A DNA stretch of 64,000 nt from DATDAH01 sp963845425 (GCA_963845425.1 CAWJSC010000004.1:54551-118550); one strand, 5' to 3'; positions 15,318 to 23,980 are shown, counted from the first letter of the stretch. Numbers and translations: made by a program. The notes: generated by a model not told the origin, from the letters alone.

Positions 15318-17504
15318 TCAGTCAGCGGTGAGGGCCCCGTCGACGAGGTCCTCGCGGTGTGGGACGGTGCCGGCGGGGGTGTCGACGACCACCTCAAGGA
15401 TCGGGCCCGGCCAGGCGGCGTGCACGTCGTAGGACGGCGACACCGGGAAGCCCCGGCCATACCCGATGGTGAGCGAGGCCCCGCCGTGCTGGAAGCTGAT
15501 GGGCAGCGTGTGCTCGTGCGGGGTGGAGGCCACCACCTCCCGCCCCGCGCCGGTAACCAGCTCCAGCCGGCAACCCCCGCCGCCGTCTCCCGGAGTGAGG
15601 GCGATGCCGGCGACGACCGGGCCGGGCCGGAAGGGGGAGGGAGCTGCCACCTCGACGACGTCGCCGGCGATGGACAGCGCGGCCCGAAGCCGGCCTTGGT
15701 CGACCCAGCAGGCGAACCCGCTGACGTGGTCGCCGAAGGCGAAGAGCACGCCCGAGGCGTCGGGTTCGGGCACCTCGGTGTCGGCGGTGATCGTCGCGCC
15801 GCCGAACAGGAGGGGGAGGGCGTCGTCGTTGACCGGGCCCCCGGCGGGCCGGTAGGTGGAGCGGGGTGCTGGCGGGAAGGGGACCGGGGCCATGTCCGCG
15901 ATGCGCTGGACAAGGTCATCGGCCAGGGGGAAGACGTCGTTGCGCTCGGCTTCCGCCGTCCAGCGGGCGACGAGGTCCGCCACCACGTCCGGATGCTCGT
16001 CGGCCAGGTCCTCGACCTCGGCCGGGTCGTCGTCTAGGCGGTACAGCGACCACCGGTCTGCCTCGAGGTCCCGGCTGCCCACGAGGAGCTCCTCCTCGTC
16101 GGCGACGCCCTTGGAGACGTGGTCGGTGGTCGCCTTCCATCCGTCGTGCACGATCGAGCGCGATCCGAGCATTTCGAAGTACTGGGTCGAGCGCGGCGCC
16201 GCGGCGTCGGCGTCGTCGAACGTGGAGCGCAGCGACGCCCCATCGAGGTCGACGGGGATCTCGACCCCGCAGGCGTCGAGCAGCGTGGGCAGCAGGTCGA
16301 CGGCGTGGCCGAACTGGTGGCGGACCTCGCCCTGGGCACCGATCCCCGCGGGCCAGCGCACGACGAAGGGCACCCGGGTGCCACCGAGCCACGCGTAGCG
16401 CTTCCAGAGCTTGAAGGGGGCGTTGCCCGCCCACGCCCACCCCCACGCGTAGTGGGGATACCCCGCGTGGCCGCCCCAGTCCTCGGCCCGGGCTGCCATC
16501 TCCGGCACCGACTCGGGCAGGCGGTGCGAGAAGCGGTGCTCGTTGCTGGTACCGGACACGCCCCCCTCGGCGCTCGCCCCGTTGTCGGAGAGGGCGACGA
16601 CCACGGTGTCGTCGGCCACGCCCAGATCGTCGAGGGCATCGAGGAGCCGGCCGATCTGGGCGTCGGTGTGGCTGAGGAAGCCGGCGTAGGTCTCCATCAT
16701 CCGGCTGTACAGCCGGCGCTCGTCGGCGGCGAGGTCCTCCCAGGCCGGGACCCACGGCGGCCGGTCCGAGGCGACCGTGTGCTGTGGGATCAGCCCGCTG
16801 GCCCGCTGGCGCTCGATCACCCCGTCGCGCCAGGCGTCCCACCCGTCGTCGAACGCGCCGGCGTACGCCTCCACCCACGACTGCTCCACGTGGTGCGGCG
16901 CGTGCATGGCCCCGGTGGCCAGCCACAGGCAGAACGGCTTGCCCCGGGCCGCCTGCTGCTGCGCGGTGATCATGCGGATCGCCTCGTCGGCCAGGTCCTC
17001 GGTGAGGTGGTAGCCCTCGTCGGGCCCGGCGGGGGGCTCGACGTACCCGTTATCCCGGACCAGCTCGGGCGCCCAGTGGTTGGCATCACCCCGCAGGAAG
17101 CCGTAGTAGCGCTCGAAGCCCAGGCCGAGGGGCCACCGGTCGAAGGGGCCGGCGGCGCTGCGCTCACCCCTGGGCAGCAGGTGCCACTTCCCGACGGCCA
17201 TGGTGTTCCAGCCCGCCTCCCGGAGCAGGCCCGGCAGCGTCGGCGTGCCCGGGGGGATCCGACCGGAGTACCCCGGGTGGGTCGTCGGCAGGTCGGCCAG
17301 GAAGCCCATGCCTACGGCGTGGTGGTTGCGCCCGGTGATCAGCGCCGCCCGGGTCGGCGAGCACAGGGCGGTGACGTGGAAGCGGCTGTAGCGCAGGCCC
17401 TCGGTCGCCAGCCGGTCGAAGGCCGGGGTCCGGATGGGGCTGCCGTAGCAGCCGAGCTGGCCGAACCCCAGGTCGTCGAGGAGCACGATGACCACGTTGG
17501 TCAT
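15318..17504 (-). CDS. Type I arylsulfatase
   Basis: Sulfate-ester hydrolase of 728 residues. Metal ligands LLDDLGFGQLG (Asp10, Asp11), the formylglycine signature CSPTRAALITGR (Cys48, converted after translation by a formylglycine-generating enzyme not seen here), VGKWHL, and ALSDNGAS (second metal site) are all present. A C-terminal region of ~150 residues (after VPFPPAPRSTYRP) is a separate beta-sandwich-like domain seen in this larger arylsulfatase group. There is no obvious signal peptide, so it would act in the cytoplasm or leave by another route. I chose the ATG at 17504; a GTG four codons upstream is possible. The G-rich site upstream (AGGGGGG) suits either. The substrate is unknown. 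Confidence 0.9.
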   Translation of the reverse strand: MTNVVIVLLDDLGFGQLGCYGSPIRTPAFDRLATEGLRYSRFHVTALCSPTRAALITGRNHHAVGMGFLADLPTTHPGYSGRIPPGTPTLPGLLREAGWNTMAVGKWHLLPRGERSAAGPFDRWPLGLGFERYYGFLRGDANHWAPELVRDNGYVEPPAGPDEGYHLTEDLADEAIRMITAQQQAARGKPFCLWLATGAMHAPHHVEQSWVEAYAGAFDDGWDAWRDGVIERQRASGLIPQHTVASDRPPWVPAWEDLAADERRLYSRMMETYAGFLSHTDAQIGRLLDALDDLGVADDTVVVALSDNGASAEGGVSGTSNEHRFSHRLPESVPEMAARAEDWGGHAGYPHYAWGWAWAGNAPFKLWKRYAWLGGTRVPFVVRWPAGIGAQGEVRHQFGHAVDLLPTLLDACGVEIPVDLDGASLRSTFDDADAAAPRSTQYFEMLGSRSIVHDGWKATTDHVSKGVADEEELLVGSRDLEADRWSLYRLDDDPAEVEDLADEHPDVVADLVARWTAEAERNDVFPLADDLVQRIADMAPVPFPPAPRSTYRPAGGPVNDDALPLLFGGATITADTEVPEPDASGVLFAFGDHVSGFACWVDQGRLRAALSIAGDVVEVAAPSPFRPGPVVAGIALTPGDGGGGCRLELVTGAGREVVASTPHEHTLPISFQHGGASLTIGYGRGFPVSPSYDVHAAWPGPILEVVVDTPAGTVPHREDLVDGALTAD

Positions 17505-17972
17505 GGCCGCCACCCCCCTGCCGAACCCGTCCCCGCGCTCGGGCGGCACCGGATGAGTTCGTCGCCATCACCGGGAAGCAGAGCCATCCCACATCCTGGC
17601 CCAAGGGCAGGACGAAGGGGTCCGATCGCGCACTGGGGCGCCGGTTGCGGTCAGGCCGGCGGGGTCGAGCCTGTTGGCGCGGCCGGTCCGCAATCTTCGG
17701 GCCGAATGACCCTGCTCCGTCGTCGCCGAGTGACGTGACGAAGAGCAGGTCGTAGGCCAGGGGCCAAGACCCGCCGATCTCATGCCGGTACCGGGACCGC
17801 ACCTGTCCAAGCGAGGGTTGACGTTCGATCTTGACGGGAATCGCCAGTTGGGCTCGGGCGACTCGCCGTACTACGAGCGCAGCACCCCTGACTCTTCCGG
17901 CGGCCTGGGCCAGCGGGGTGGGCTTCTGTCAGGCCGTAGGGACGGGCACGACGACGGGGGATGCCGACGGGT
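17505..17972. other. Intergenic region with a short acyl-CoA dehydrogenase-like remnant
   Basis: No convincing gene lies in these 468 bp. On the minus strand 17728-17766 encodes WPLAYDLLFVTSL, closely similar to the last residues of the neighbouring acyl-CoA dehydrogenase (WGLAHDMLFLTSL); 33 of 39 bases agree. It is followed by no stop in frame and preceded by unrelated sequence, so it looks like the eroded end of a paralogue. The rest shows no recognisable features. Confidence 0.4.
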
Positions 17973-19127
17973 TCAGAGCGACGTGAGGAAGAGCATGTCG
18001 TGGGCCAGGCCCCACGGGGGCCGGAGGAAGCCGAGGGCCCGGACGTCCTCCAGCCAATGGCTGAAGGGGGAGCGCTGGGAGAAGGTGCCGCCGCCGAGGA
18101 CCCGGCCGAGGCGGAGGAGGGTCTGCTCGGCCAGTTCGGCCACGGACTGCTTGGCTCGCAGGGCGGCATGCGCCGCGACCAGGGCGTCGCCGGTCTCGAT
18201 GGCCCGGAGCGCGCCCTCGTGGGCCTGGACGGCCAGCCAGTGGTCCTGCTCGGCCTTCGTCCACTCCACCTGCTCGTAGGGCCGAAGCGAGTCGGCCCGG
18301 TCCCGGAGCTGGGCCCGGGCGGTGGCCACGGCTTCGTCCAGCACCCCGAGCACCACGGCGACGAACCACGACTCGACGGGGGGCATCGCCCCGGCCGTGA
18401 TCTCCTCCAGCGGCCGGGACGTGGCCAGGCGCACCGCGGGGGCGTCACGGAGGTGCAGGGCATGGCTCTGGGTGGCCCGCATTCCCATGCCGTCCCACTC
18501 GCCGACCATCTCGAAGTGGGTCGTCCCCGGCCCGGCGGAACTGTCGAGCACGAAGATCGTCGGCTTGTCCTCGCCCTCCGCCACAGCGGTGGTCATCATC
18601 CGGTCGGCGATGCCCGAGCCGCTGCCGAAGTGCTTGGCGCCGGTGACCCGGTGGGGCGCGCCCTCCAGGAACGGGTCCAGGTCGGGGTCGGGTACGGCGA
18701 CGGCCTTGGTCTTGGCGATGTCGCCGCCACTGCCCGGCTCCGAGGTGATGGTGCCCCACTGGCGACCCTCGGCCGCAGACGCGAACACCGCGGACCGTTG
18801 GGCCTGCCAGACCGGGTCCGACGGGTCGGGGGAGGCCAGCCAGTAGGCCAGCACGGCGGGGTGCATGGCCGACACCAGGGCCACCGAGGCGTCGCCCCCG
18901 GCGAGGGCCCGGAGGGCCTGGGCCACGGGTCGGGTGCTGGTGGCCACATCGACCCACGTCCCCCCCAGCTCGACCGGGACCGCCATGAGCGGGAGCCCGC
19001 AGGAGCGGAGGGCGGCGAAGTCGGCCGGGTCGAGGTGGCGGCGGAGCTGGCGGTCGGCGCGCTGGGCCCGCCAGTCGTCGGCCAGGTCGGTCACCGCGGT
19101 GCAGATGTCGTCGGCCGTCCGGGTCAT
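17973..19127 (-). CDS. Acyl-CoA dehydrogenase family protein
   Basis: A 384-residue flavoprotein of the acyl-CoA dehydrogenase fold, oxidising an acyl-CoA or acting as a flavin monooxygenase-like relative. Seen: the N-terminal helical domain (RAQRADRQLRRHLDPADFAALR), a middle beta domain with GTITSEPGSGGDIAKTKAVA and HRVTGAKHFGSGSGIADRMM, and the C-terminal four-helix domain (RAQLRDRADSLRPYEQVEW ... LGRVLGGGTFSQRSPFSHWLEDVRALGFLRPPW). The conserved catalytic glutamate cannot be placed with confidence. It stands between the sulfatase and ppk2, all on the minus strand with separate promoters likely. The ATG at 19127 fits the domain start. Confidence 0.85.
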   Translation of the reverse strand: MTRTADDICTAVTDLADDWRAQRADRQLRRHLDPADFAALRSCGLPLMAVPVELGGTWVDVATSTRPVAQALRALAGGDASVALVSAMHPAVLAYWLASPDPSDPVWQAQRSAVFASAAEGRQWGTITSEPGSGGDIAKTKAVAVPDPDLDPFLEGAPHRVTGAKHFGSGSGIADRMMTTAVAEGEDKPTIFVLDSSAGPGTTHFEMVGEWDGMGMRATQSHALHLRDAPAVRLATSRPLEEITAGAMPPVESWFVAVVLGVLDEAVATARAQLRDRADSLRPYEQVEWTKAEQDHWLAVQAHEGALRAIETGDALVAAHAALRAKQSVAELAEQTLLRLGRVLGGGTFSQRSPFSHWLEDVRALGFLRPPWGLAHDMLFLTSL

Positions 19128-19151
19128 GGTGCCGACCCTACGACGCCGGGC

Positions 19152-19937
19152 TCAGTAGCGGGAGGGGACGAAGGTCTGCTCCTCCAACGGGGGGCGGACA
19201 TAGTCGTCGGCCTGGCGGGGTGGCAGCTCGAGGGGGGTGTTGGTCAAGTCCTCGTAGGGCACCTGCTCCAGCAGGTGGGCGATGCAGTTCAGCCGGGCCC
19301 GGCGCTTGTCGTTGGCGTCGACCACCCACCAAGGCGACTGACGGGTGTCGGTGTAGCGGAAGGTCTCGTCCTTGGCCCGGGAGTAGTCGGCCCAGCGGGC
19401 CCGGGACTGCAGGTCCATCGGGCTCAGCTTCCACCGCTTGTCGGGGTGCTCGATGCGGGCCTTGAAACGCCGCTCCTGCTCCTCGTCGCTCACCGAGAAC
19501 CAGTACTTCACCAGCACGATCCCCGAGCGGATGAGCATCAACTCGAACTCCGGGCAGGACCGCAGGAACTCGGTGTGCTCGTCGTCGCTGCAGAAACCCA
19601 TGACCCGCTCGACGCCGCTGCGGTTGTACCAACTGCGGTCGAAGAGGACGATCTCACCGGCCGACGGCAGCTCGGCGGCATAGCGCTGGAAGTACCACTG
19701 CGACCGCTCCTTCTCGGTCGGCTTGTCGAGGGCCACGACCCGCACGATGCGGGGGTTGCAGCGCTCGGCGATGCGCTTGATCGTGCCGCCCTTGCCTGCC
19801 GCGTCCCGGCCCTCGAAGAGCACGCACACCTTGATCCCGTTGTGGCGGACCCACTCCTGGAGCTTCACCAGCTCGCGCTGGAGCCTCTCCAACTCGGACT
19901 CGTAGACCGCTAGGGGAAGCTTCTTGCCGTTGCTCAC
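19152..19937 (-). CDS. ppk2: Polyphosphate kinase 2 (PPK2 family)
   Basis: A 261-residue class I-type PPK2. It transfers phosphate between polyphosphate and nucleotides (usually NDP to NTP), in the cytosol. Walker A FEGRDAAGKGGTIKR at about 41-55, Walker B/lid VLFDRSWYNRSGVERVMGF, and the basic lid KRWKLSPMDLQSRARWADYSRAKD and PWWVVDANDKRRARLN are all intact. The GTG at 19937 is chosen from homology in length; a clear ribosome site is not visible. It is divergent from the FMN glutamate-synthase-like gene and its own paralogue at 21565, so polyphosphate metabolism is concentrated here. Confidence 0.93.
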   Translation of the reverse strand: MSNGKKLPLAVYESELERLQRELVKLQEWVRHNGIKVCVLFEGRDAAGKGGTIKRIAERCNPRIVRVVALDKPTEKERSQWYFQRYAAELPSAGEIVLFDRSWYNRSGVERVMGFCSDDEHTEFLRSCPEFELMLIRSGIVLVKYWFSVSDEEQERRFKARIEHPDKRWKLSPMDLQSRARWADYSRAKDETFRYTDTRQSPWWVVDANDKRRARLNCIAHLLEQVPYEDLTNTPLELPPRQADDYVRPPLEEQTFVPSRY

Positions 19938-20051
19938 GGCGGAAGTCGACCCGCTGGCGGCCCGCAATGCAAACGCCGTCGGTCCCGACGTCGCCGTGAA
20001 TCGGGTCCTTCGGCCCAGTCGCCGGGTGTCGTGGTGCGGAAGACTGGCCCG

Positions 20052-21575
20052 GTGAGGACCCCGGGAGCACGCGTGGCCGCGGCCGCGGTGGGCGTCGTCG
20101 CGGCGTTGGCCGTGCACGACCTCCGCCAGCGTCGCCACGCCATCCTCCGCAACTTCCCCGTGCTGGGGCATTTCCGCTTCTGGCTGGAGGCCATCGGCCC
20201 CGAACTGCGCCAGTACATCGTCACCGACAACGACCAGGAGCGGCCGTTCAACCGCGACCACCGTCGCTGGATCTACACGTCGTCCAAGGGCGAGAACAAC
20301 CTCTCGGGCTTCGGCAGCGACAACAACCTCGAGGTGGCTGAGGAGTACCTGATCATCAAGCACGTCGCCTTCCCTGTCCCGCCCGCCCCGAAGGCCAGTC
20401 CGGTGCCGGCGGCCAAGGTGCTCGGCGCGACCCATGGTCGGGCGAAGGCGTTCCGCCCGGCATCGGTCGTCAACATCTCGGGAATGAGCTTCGGCTCCCT
20501 CAGTGGACCGGCGGTGGAGGCCCTCAACCGTGGCGCCCTCGGCGCCGGCTGCCTGCACACCACCGGTGAGGGCGGCATCTCCGACCACCACCGCCACGGC
20601 GCCGAGCTGGTCTGGCAGATCGGCACCGGCTACTTCGGCTGCCGAACCGAGGCCGGCGCCTTCGACCTGGCCCGGGCCGTGGACCAGGTCGCGTCAGCGC
20701 CGGTGCGGGCCATCGAGATCAAGCTCTCCCAGGGGGCCAAGGCGGGCCTCGGCGGTGTCGTTCCGGGCGTGAAGGTCACCCCGGAGATCGCCGCCATTCG
20801 CGGCGTCCCCGTCGGCCAGGACTGTCTCAGCCCGCCGCGTCACCGCGCCTTCGGTGACGTCGACGGGCTGATCGACTTCGTCGAGACGTTGGCCGACGCG
20901 ACCGGTGTCCCCGTCGGCATCAAGTCGGCGGTCGGCGAGCAGCGCTTTTGGGACGACCTCGCGGACCGGATGGCGTCCCGGGGCGCAGGGCCCGACTTCG
21001 TCACCGTCGACGGTGGCGAGGGCGGGAGCGGTGCCGCGCCCTACGTTTTCGCCGACCACGTCGCCCTGCCCTTCCGGGCCGCCTTCCCCCGCGTCTACCG
21101 CACGTTCGCCGAGCGGGGTCTGCACGAGGAGCTGGTCTTCGTCGGATCGGGCAAGCTCGGTCTGCCCGAGTCGGCCCTGCTGGCCATGGGCCTCGGCTGC
21201 GACATGGTCAACGTGGGTCGCGAGGCGATGCTGTCCATCGGCTGCATCCAGGCCCAGCGCTGCCACACCGGCCGCTGTCCGACCGGCGTCGCCACCCAGT
21301 CGTCGTGGCTCACCGGCGGGCTCGATCCCGACCTCAAGTCCGTGCGGTCCGCCGCCTACCTGGTGGCTCTCCGTTCCGAGGTGGCCCGTCTGGCCGGTGT
21401 CTGCGGCCGGAGCCATCCCGGCTTGGTCGACCTCGACTGCTTCGAGTTGGTCGACCACGGCCGCCATGCCGTCCCCGCCCGCCAGGTCTTCGGCTACGAG
21501 CCGGGCTGGGGCCTTCCGTCACCGGCCGACCAGGCCGCCCTCTCGACCCTCCAGGAGGCCGTCGATGTCCCTTGA
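20052..21575 (+). CDS. FMN-binding glutamate synthase family protein (GltB-like)
   Basis: A 507-residue protein corresponding to the FMN/iron-sulfur domain of the glutamate synthase large subunit (YerD-type stand-alone family). One N-terminal hydrophobic segment (VAAAAVGVVAALAVHDLRQRR) may anchor it. The catalytic barrel shows NISGMSFGSLSGPAVEALN, TGEGGIS, IEIKLSQGAKAGLGG, VGQDCLSPPRHRAF, VTVDGGEGGSGAAP and the 3Fe-4S motif C-x5-C-x4-C (GCIQAQRCHTGRCPTGVATQ). The glutaminase domain is absent, so it cannot make glutamate from glutamine alone. Function in this stand-alone family is unproven. The GTG at 20052 is provisional; GTG 20031 is possible. Its stop overlaps the start of ppk2 at 21565 by 11 bp. 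Confidence 0.88.
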   Translation: MRTPGARVAAAAVGVVAALAVHDLRQRRHAILRNFPVLGHFRFWLEAIGPELRQYIVTDNDQERPFNRDHRRWIYTSSKGENNLSGFGSDNNLEVAEEYLIIKHVAFPVPPAPKASPVPAAKVLGATHGRAKAFRPASVVNISGMSFGSLSGPAVEALNRGALGAGCLHTTGEGGISDHHRHGAELVWQIGTGYFGCRTEAGAFDLARAVDQVASAPVRAIEIKLSQGAKAGLGGVVPGVKVTPEIAAIRGVPVGQDCLSPPRHRAFGDVDGLIDFVETLADATGVPVGIKSAVGEQRFWDDLADRMASRGAGPDFVTVDGGEGGSGAAPYVFADHVALPFRAAFPRVYRTFAERGLHEELVFVGSGKLGLPESALLAMGLGCDMVNVGREAMLSIGCIQAQRCHTGRCPTGVATQSSWLTGGLDPDLKSVRSAAYLVALRSEVARLAGVCGRSHPGLVDLDCFELVDHGRHAVPARQVFGYEPGWGLPSPADQAALSTLQEAVDVP

Positions 21576-22457
21576 GCCCGTCACCACCCCGCCGGCCGTC
21601 AACGGCCCTACGCCGGAGGCGTACGCCGCGCTCCAGCTCGAGGTGGTGGCTCTGCGCGACGAGGCCAAGGCCGCCGTGCGCAAGCGGCGCCTGGAGGAGG
21701 AGCTCAAGCCCTTCCAGGTCGAGCTGCTGAAGATGCAGAACCACCTCGAGGCCCACAACCAGCGGATGATCGTGCTCTTCGAGGGACGCGACGCCGCGGG
21801 CAAGGGCGGGACGATCCGCCGGGTCACCCGCTACATGAACGAGAAGCACTACCGGGTGGTCGCCCTGGGCAAGCCCACCGAGGAGCAGCGCTCCCAGTGG
21901 TACTACCAGCGCTACGTGGCCCAGTTCCCGACGGGGGGGAGATGGTCCTCTTCGACCGCAGTTGGTACAACCGGGCCATGGTCGAGGCCGTCTTCGGCTT
22001 CTGCACCGACCAGGAGTACAAGGACTTCATGCGGGGCGTCGTGGGCTTCGAGAAGGACCTCGTCCGCACGGGCACGATCCTGGTGAAGCTCTACTTCTCG
22101 GTGGACAAGGAGGAGCAGAAGCACCGCTTCGACCGCCGCCGGGACGACCCCTTGCGGGAGTGGAAGCTGAGTGAGATCGACGTGCAGGCCCAGGAGCACT
22201 GGGACGACTTCACCGACATGAAGTACCGCATGCTCAAGCGCACCAGCACCTCCGAGGCGCCCTGGACGGTGATCCGCTCCGAGAACAAGCACCGGGCCCG
22301 CCTCAACGCCATGCGGGTGATGCTCAACGCCGTCGACTACGACGGCCGGTCCTCCGACCTCGACTTCGTGCCCGACCCCGCGCTGGTCCTCTCCGGGGCC
22401 CAGGAGCTGGGCCTCATGGAGGCCGAGCGCATTCGGGGCGGTAAGTTCACGTCCTGA
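21565..22457 (+). CDS. ppk2: Polyphosphate kinase 2 family, interrupted by a frame slip in a G-run
   Basis: Second PPK2 of the locus, expected to be 297 residues when corrected. Residues 1-~125 are in one frame: coiled N-terminus, Walker A FEGRDAAGKGGTIRR, GKPTEEQRSQWYYQRYVAQFP. The rest is in another: MVLFDRSWYNRAMVEAVFGF, the lid REWKLSEIDVQAQEHWDDFTDMK, RSENKHRARLNAMRV. The break is at a run of seven Gs (21933-21939); an eighth G restores the frame exactly. AGGAGG 6 nt before the ATG at 21565 and an overlap with the upstream gltB-like stop show translational coupling. Either a sequencing error or a real, possibly phase-variable, loss; both halves are otherwise intact. Confidence 0.85.
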
Positions 22458-22466
22458 GCCGTCGAC

Positions 22467-22865
22467 TCAGGCGGTGACCTGACGGCCGCAGTGCGGCCAC
22501 GGGCTGCTGCCCGACTCGGCCCAGAGGGCCCGGGCCATGGCGTCCTGCCACCACGTGTCGGCCCGGGCCGGGTCCTGGCCCTCCAGCCAGGGATACCAGC
22601 GTTCCGCCACGCCGTTCCAGGTGGACCGGCGGAACTGGTAGGCGCCTCGGTATCGCCCCCCGCCACCGATGGCGGTGTAGTCGTCGCCCGACTCGCACTG
22701 CCGGAGCTGCTTCAGCTGCTCCCAGGTCAGGACGTCGTGGTGCTGCTCGGTGACGTCCAGGTAGGCCTGGATCTGCTCGGGCGTGCAGGCGCTCAGCCCG
22801 GCCACCGCGAGCGCGGCCACGAGGCCACTCACCGCAGTCCGACGCACACGCTTCGTCGCCTTCAC
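22467..22865 (-). CDS. Rpf-like transglycosylase lipoprotein
   Basis: A 132-residue secreted muralytic protein. The signal peptide with lipobox LSAC (Cys ~27) indicates a lipoprotein. Residues ~53-128 form a resuscitation-promoting-factor/transglycosylase-like domain: LRQCESGDDYTAIGGGGRYRGAYQFRRSTWNGVA, with the catalytic Glu in QCESG, and a disulfide pair likely between that Cys and the one in PHCGR. Known role: cleaves peptidoglycan glycan strands, aiding growth resumption and septation. GTG start at 22865 with GGGGGA 6-11 nt upstream. A 19-bp inverted repeat lies in its promoter region. Confidence 0.88.
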   Translation of the reverse strand: MKATKRVRRTAVSGLVAALAVAGLSACTPEQIQAYLDVTEQHHDVLTWEQLKQLRQCESGDDYTAIGGGGRYRGAYQFRRSTWNGVAERWYPWLEGQDPARADTWWQDAMARALWAESGSSPWPHCGRQVTA

Positions 22866-22906
22866 GGCCGGATCCCCCGTCGTTGTTGCCGATTCGTGTC
22901 GTTCCG

Positions 22907-22925
22907 TAATGTAATTGCAACATTA
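22907..22925 (-). promoter_or_regulatory. Inverted repeat in the promoter region of the Rpf-like gene
   Basis: TAATGT and ACATTA (6 bp arms) face each other across 7 bases in an unusually AT-rich patch, 42 bp upstream of the GTG at 22865. The site could be an operator overlapping a TACATT-like -10 element. No known regulator motif (e.g. CRP TGTGA-N6-TCACA) is matched. Confidence 0.35.
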
Positions 22926-22984
22926 TGGAGCGGGGCGGGGGTGCGTCAAGGCCGGAGGGAGCGGACCACGCCCGCCACGACGAA

Positions 22985-23163
22985 CTCCCTCGGCTGTGAC
23001 ATCTCGATCCGCATGCCTGTCCCGGCAACGGTCGCCACTGAAAGTGTCGATGAGGTGATCGGACTCTGGGACAAGGGCTCGTCGTCCGGCTTGCCGTCGG
23101 CGAGACACGCCTGTGGGTCGACGGTGAGCACGTGTCCTCCCTGCGAACCACGGTGATGGTCCT
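22985..23163 (+). pseudogene. Fragment of the MaoC/hotdog gene (decayed copy of part of 27888-28706)
   Basis: About 180 bp align with 28115-28289, at roughly 80 percent identity with one or two single-base gaps. The fragment encodes CDISIRMPVPATVATESVDE, matching CDLSIHTHVPATAATESVNE of the intact gene, and then WDKGSS; after that the frame is broken. It has no start and no promoter of its own. With the HepT-MNT scar at 24798-24915 it outlines an eroded duplicate of the 28.1-29.5 kb segment, in the same order and orientation. Confidence 0.8.
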
Positions 23164-23171
23164 CGGCTGGG

Positions 23172-23558
23172 TCAGACCTTTATGACGGTGAGCCCGGTGA
23201 TGTCGGCGTAGTCGTCGTCCTGGGTGACGACGGGTATGCCGAGGGAGAGGGCAGTCGCCGCGATCCACGAGTCGTTTACCGGCATGCGCTGGTTGCTGTC
23301 GCGGAGGAGCAGTCGAAGCCTCGCCCAGGACTCCGACACCTGGTCATCCACCGGTAGGGGCTGCAGGGCTAGCGCTTCGGTCAGCGTCCCCAGGCGGCGG
23401 CTGCGGGTCTCGACATCACCAGCCGCGAGCACGCCGGCGCGCAGCTCGCCGATGGTGATCACCGAGACCCCTATCTCGTCGGGTAGGGCCTGGTGGTCGA
23501 GCGGGCGCCCCGATTCGCGGGCGATGAACACGGTCGTGTCGGCCAGCCCGCGGGTCAC
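23172..23558 (-). CDS. VapC-type PIN domain toxin
   Basis: A 128-residue PIN-domain ribonuclease, the toxin of a type II toxin-antitoxin pair. Acidic active-site residues are visible in LADTTVFIARESGR (first Asp), SVITIGELRAGV (Glu), PVNDSWIAATALSLG (Asp) and VTQDDDYADI (last Asp). Known role: cleaves tRNA or rRNA when freed from its antitoxin. Start is a GTG at 23558 that overlaps the antitoxin stop (GTGA), the classic coupled arrangement, although the order antitoxin-toxin means the toxin lies downstream. It is located beside the decayed MaoC-like fragment in the mosaic region. Confidence 0.9.
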   Translation of the reverse strand: MTRGLADTTVFIARESGRPLDHQALPDEIGVSVITIGELRAGVLAAGDVETRSRRLGTLTEALALQPLPVDDQVSESWARLRLLLRDSNQRMPVNDSWIAATALSLGIPVVTQDDDYADITGLTVIKV

Positions 23559-23809
23559 ATCGGTGGGAGGTCGTCGGTCGTGTCGGGCGCCAGCGCCCGC
23601 AGCTCAGCGGCCAGCGCGGGATCCGCCTGCCGGGGGAGCACCCGGCGCACGAACTCGTCGCGCGTGATCCAGTGTGGGCGTCGGGCCAGTGGTTCGAGCA
23701 CGGCCACGGGGCGACCTTCCACGGTGATCGTCACCGACTCGCCGGCTTCGACGCGGTTGAGCAGCGCCCTGGTGTTGTTGCGCAGCTCCCGGGAGGCGAT
23801 CTCGGACAT
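23555..23809 (-). CDS. Phd/YefM-type antitoxin (VapB partner)
   Basis: An 84-residue antitoxin. The N-terminal half (MSEIASRELRNNTRALLNRV then GESVTITVEGRPVAVLEPL) is the Phd/YefM DNA-binding dimerisation fold; the C-terminal half (RDEFVRRVLPRQADPALAAELRAL) would neutralise the PIN toxin. Known role: represses its own promoter, with the toxin as co-repressor. The ATG at 23809 gives the standard family start. Directly upstream are two ATGCGAC repeats 20 bp apart that may be its operators. Confidence 0.9.
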   Translation of the reverse strand: MSEIASRELRNNTRALLNRVEAGESVTITVEGRPVAVLEPLARRPHWITRDEFVRRVLPRQADPALAAELRALAPDTTDDLPPM

Positions 23810-23834
23810 GCGACAAATGTAGCAGATATGCGAC
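23808..23834 (-). promoter_or_regulatory. Direct repeats ATGCGAC upstream of the VapBC-type operon
   Basis: ATGCGAC occurs at 23808-23814 and 23828-23834 (20 bp apart, two helical turns) across the region where the operon promoter must lie; the first copy overlaps the start codon. A TACATT-like -10 sits between them on the minus strand. Placement fits autoregulation by the antitoxin. Confidence 0.35.
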
Positions 23835-23980
23835 GTCCGGCCTGACCTTGGGCAACGGACCCTCAAGAACTGGCTCGCCGCCAGAGCCGCCCCCCGACCC
23901 CCGCTCGATCCGGTGGCGGCCGGGACCCGCTCCGGCGGGCGAGTAGCGTCCTCGGCCAGCCTGAGGAGGGGGAGAGGTCG

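Noticed and set aside
17871..17882. Twelve bases (CTACGAGCGCAG) identical to the 5' end of tRNA-Arg
   Set aside because: No further tRNA sequence on either side; probably chance.
23172..23834. Idea that VapBC and HepT-MNT belong to a larger defence island
   Set aside because: No restriction, CBASS, Thoeris, CRISPR or nuclease-helicase genes nearby; toxin-antitoxin pairs alone are not enough.
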